Source: Tyzzerella sp. An114 (GTDB lineage: Bacteria > Bacillota > Clostridia > Lachnospirales > Anaerotignaceae). Taken from it: 64,000 nt of DNA. The DNA lies in the NCBI RefSeq assembly GCF_002161055.1, contig NZ_NFLT01000003.1, forward strand, positions 62,001-126,000. The letters are read 5' to 3'. The position numbers and the translations under genes are program-made. Below the pieces are notes generated by a model that was not told the DNA's origin, did no database searches, and saw nothing but the letters and a program-made list of their open reading frames with translations. Shown one piece after another: positions 62,179-64,000 of this stretch (position 1 is the first letter of the stretch; every line of letters begins with the position of its first letter).

Positions 62179-63297
62179 TTGAAAGATTACAGATTGGAAA
62201 AACTTGCAGATATACTTGTAAATTATTCAACAGAAGTAAAGAAGGGTGATAAAGTAGCTGTCTCTGGTGAGGAGGTCTCTTTACCTTTTATAAAAGCTGT
62301 TGCAAAGGCTGCTATAAAAAAAGGTGGAATTGTAAAATATTTTGTTGATATTCCTGAGATTGATGAATGTATAATAAAAGAGGGAAATGATGAACAATTA
62401 AAAGAGCCTAACTTTAGATTTGGTGAGTGTGCCAAAAGTGATGTTTGGATAAGTGCATGGGGTAGTGATAATTTAAAAACTTTTGTTTCTGCGTCTGGAG
62501 AACGACTTAAAAAAAGACGTCTTGGAAATATTGAAAACAGAAAAATATATAATAAACGTTCAGCAACAGGAGAATTACGTTGGTGTGGAACACAGTTTCC
62601 GGCAAATGGTGATGCTCAATGTGCTAATATGAGCCTTGATGAATATGAGGATTTTGTATATAAGGCAGGATTTATATATGAAGATGACCCAATTTCTAAA
62701 TGGAGAGAGATTGAGAGTTTTCAAGAAAAATGGGTAAAATATCTTGATACAAAAAAAGAGCTTCATATTATAAGCGTTGATACAGATATAAAAGTTAATA
62801 TTTCAGGTAGGAAATGGATAAACTGTTGTGGAAAAGAGAATTTCCCAGATGGTGAAATATTCACTTCACCTGTTGAGAATGATATAAACGGTTATATAAC
62901 ATTCTCATATCCTGCTATATTAAACGGTGATGAATTTGAAAATGTTAAATTTACTGTTAAAAATGGAAAGATAGAGAATATTGACTGTAAAAATAGAGAA
63001 AGCCTTGATAAACTTATTTCTTATATAGATACAGATGAAGGCTCAAGATTTTTTGGAGAGGTTGCTATTGGTACAAATTACAGTATAGATAGATATACAA
63101 AGAATATACTCTTTGATGAAAAAATGGGCGGTACTATGCATATGGCTGTTGGTGCTGCTATGGAGGAAGCCGGAGGAAAAAATGACTCCGCTATACATTG
63201 GGATATGATTAACGATATGACAAAATGCGGAGAAATTTACGCAGACGGTCAGCTTTTTTATAAAAATGGTCATTTTTTGGATGAAGTCTTAAAATAA
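62179..63297 (+). CDS. M29-family metallo-aminopeptidase
   Basis: A 372-residue aminopeptidase of the M29 (AmpS/PepS, thermophilic aminopeptidase) family. It begins KDYRLEKLADILVNYSTEVKKGDKVAVSG. The metal site segments are FFGEVAIGTNYSIDRYTKNILFDEKMGGTMHMAVGAAM and SAIHWDMINDM near the C terminus. These cytoplasmic enzymes release N-terminal amino acids from peptides. The likely start is TTG at 62179, eight to nine bases after AAAGGA; ATG at 62170 is too close to that site. It is unrelated in function to its neighbours. Confidence 0.92.
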   Translation: MKDYRLEKLADILVNYSTEVKKGDKVAVSGEEVSLPFIKAVAKAAIKKGGIVKYFVDIPEIDECIIKEGNDEQLKEPNFRFGECAKSDVWISAWGSDNLKTFVSASGERLKKRRLGNIENRKIYNKRSATGELRWCGTQFPANGDAQCANMSLDEYEDFVYKAGFIYEDDPISKWREIESFQEKWVKYLDTKKELHIISVDTDIKVNISGRKWINCCGKENFPDGEIFTSPVENDINGYITFSYPAILNGDEFENVKFTVKNGKIENIDCKNRESLDKLISYIDTDEGSRFFGEVAIGTNYSIDRYTKNILFDEKMGGTMHMAVGAAMEEAGGKNDSAIHWDMINDMTKCGEIYADGQLFYKNGHFLDEVLK

Positions 63298-63404
63298 TTT
63301 GATTTTAAGGAAAATTTATGTTATTGTTATAAAATAGGTTTTTTATGTAAAGACTAAAATACCTTTTAGGTATAAAAATAGAAATTTCAGAAGGAGCGAT
63401 ATTA

Positions 63405-64000
63405 ATGGAATATGTTACAGGAAGCTGTCAGCCAAAAGATATGGAAATATCCGATTTAATGCTTTTGGAAGACGGTGCTGAAGCAAAAACTCATGGTATG
63501 GTTTATTCTATAAAAGACATGGGTGATTTTGGTTTTGTTACTTTAAGAAAGAGAAACGGACTTGTTCAGTGTGTTTATGAGAAAGGTAATTCTCACTTTG
63601 AACTTTCCGATATAATGACAGAAGCGTCAATACAGGTTACAGGAAATGTTAAAAGAGATGACAGAGCTCCAAATGGCTTTGAAATCCACCTTGTAGACTT
63701 AAAAGTTCTCTCAACGCCTAAGGAACAGACTCCTGTAAATCTTTCAAAAAGAAAACTTGGAATGTCTCTTGAAACAAAAGTTTCAATGCGTCCTATAACT
63801 TTAAGAAACAACAGAGAAAGAGCTGTTTTCAAACTTCAGGAAGGTGTTGTAAGAGGATTTAGAGAATACTTTGAAAAAGAAGGATATACAGAAATCCGTT
63901 CACCTAAAATCGTTGCAAGTGGTGCTGAAGGTGGAGCTAATATATTTAAACTTGATTATTTTGGGAAAAAAGCATATCTTGCACAGAGCCCTCAGTTCTA
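63405..64000 (+). CDS. aspS: Aspartyl-tRNA synthetase, archaeal-type (3' part beyond window)
   Basis: The visible 198 codons of a class IIb synthetase. An N-terminal OB fold anticodon-binding domain (GMVYSIKDMGDFGFVTLRKRNGLVQCVYEKG) is followed by the linker and core start VSMRPITLRNNRERAVFKLQEGVVRGFREYFEKEGYTEIRSPKIVASGAEGGANIFKLDYFGKKAYLAQSPQF. The GGANIFKLDYF and LAQSPQF motifs are those of archaeal-type, often non-discriminating AspRS, which also charges tRNA-Asn. The bacterial-type insertion cannot be judged because the gene is cut at the window end. AGAAGGAG precedes the ATG. Confidence 0.93.
   Translation, partial: MEYVTGSCQPKDMEISDLMLLEDGAEAKTHGMVYSIKDMGDFGFVTLRKRNGLVQCVYEKGNSHFELSDIMTEASIQVTGNVKRDDRAPNGFEIHLVDLKVLSTPKEQTPVNLSKRKLGMSLETKVSMRPITLRNNRERAVFKLQEGVVRGFREYFEKEGYTEIRSPKIVASGAEGGANIFKLDYFGKKAYLAQSPQF

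Overview
This window reads as a chromosomal segment of a low-G+C (roughly 30 percent by eye), spore-forming anaerobe of the class Clostridia, possibly Lachnospiraceae-like. The supporting genes are spoVAA/AB and spoVAC/AD/AE, a SpoIID-type protein, T-box leaders on aminoacyl-tRNA synthetase genes, ferrous iron uptake by FeoAB, rubrerythrin, a CD1871A-type CXXC microprotein cassette, archaeal-type ProRS and AspRS, and frequent TTG start codons. I saw no rRNA, CRISPR array, intact insertion sequence or prophage. There is one orphan holin-like gene and one short gene remnant. Species assignment is not possible from the sequence alone.

Layout. 1-1.8 kb: feoA-feoA-feoB on the minus strand, with a promoter carrying a DtxR-type inverted repeat and a Fur-like palindrome. 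2-2.8 kb: two small secreted proteins. 3-6.8 kb: T-box leader plus pheST. 6.9-13.8 kb: spoIID-like, queA, HAD phosphatase, rarA, and a padR-MATE pair. 13.8-14.9 kb: spoVAA-spoVAB. 15-16.2 kb: a small membrane protein and a ZIP metal transporter carrying the same DtxR-type operator as feo. 16.4-20.3 kb: a four-gene cell-surface O-acetylation type locus (SGNH, DUF4358, MBOAT, DHHW). 20.3-24.6 kb: Nudix, aldose epimerase-like, the TlpA-CD1871A-ferredoxin cassette, and an Rrf2 regulator. 24.7-27.5 kb: tRNA-Leu(CAA), then an ECF sigma factor, its membrane anti-sigma factor and a SIMPL protein, with a self-type ECF promoter.

28.3-35.3 kb: a holin-like gene, then a lactose/cellobiose-family PTS locus (EIIC, PRD regulator, EIIB, EIIA, a stand-alone RarA-C-like protein, a GH4 glycosidase with the alpha-type CDMP motif, and a YczE-like membrane protein). 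35.5-40.2 kb: ADP-ribosylglycohydrolase, spoVAC-AD-AE, rubrerythrin and mnmA. 40.5-48.1 kb: a TRAP transporter (DctPQM), split transketolase, SDR oxidoreductase, 6-phosphofructokinase and a FadR-type GntR regulator, which look like one carbohydrate catabolic unit. 48.2-57.1 kb: PHP phosphoesterase, yerC, pcrA, ligA, folC and a cluster around a zinc-ribbon/TPR membrane protein. 57.2-64 kb: C69 peptidase, a 64-residue protein, xpt, T-box plus proS, a zinc-ribbon protein, an M29 aminopeptidase, and aspS running off the end.

The regions most worth following are the RarA-C-like protein inside a PTS operon, the pairing of a Lac-family PTS with an alpha-type GH4 enzyme, the transketolase/phosphofructokinase catabolic unit with its long inverted repeat before pfk, and the metal operators shared between feo and the ZIP gene. 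Function calls rest on motifs recognised by eye. No database or computation was used.
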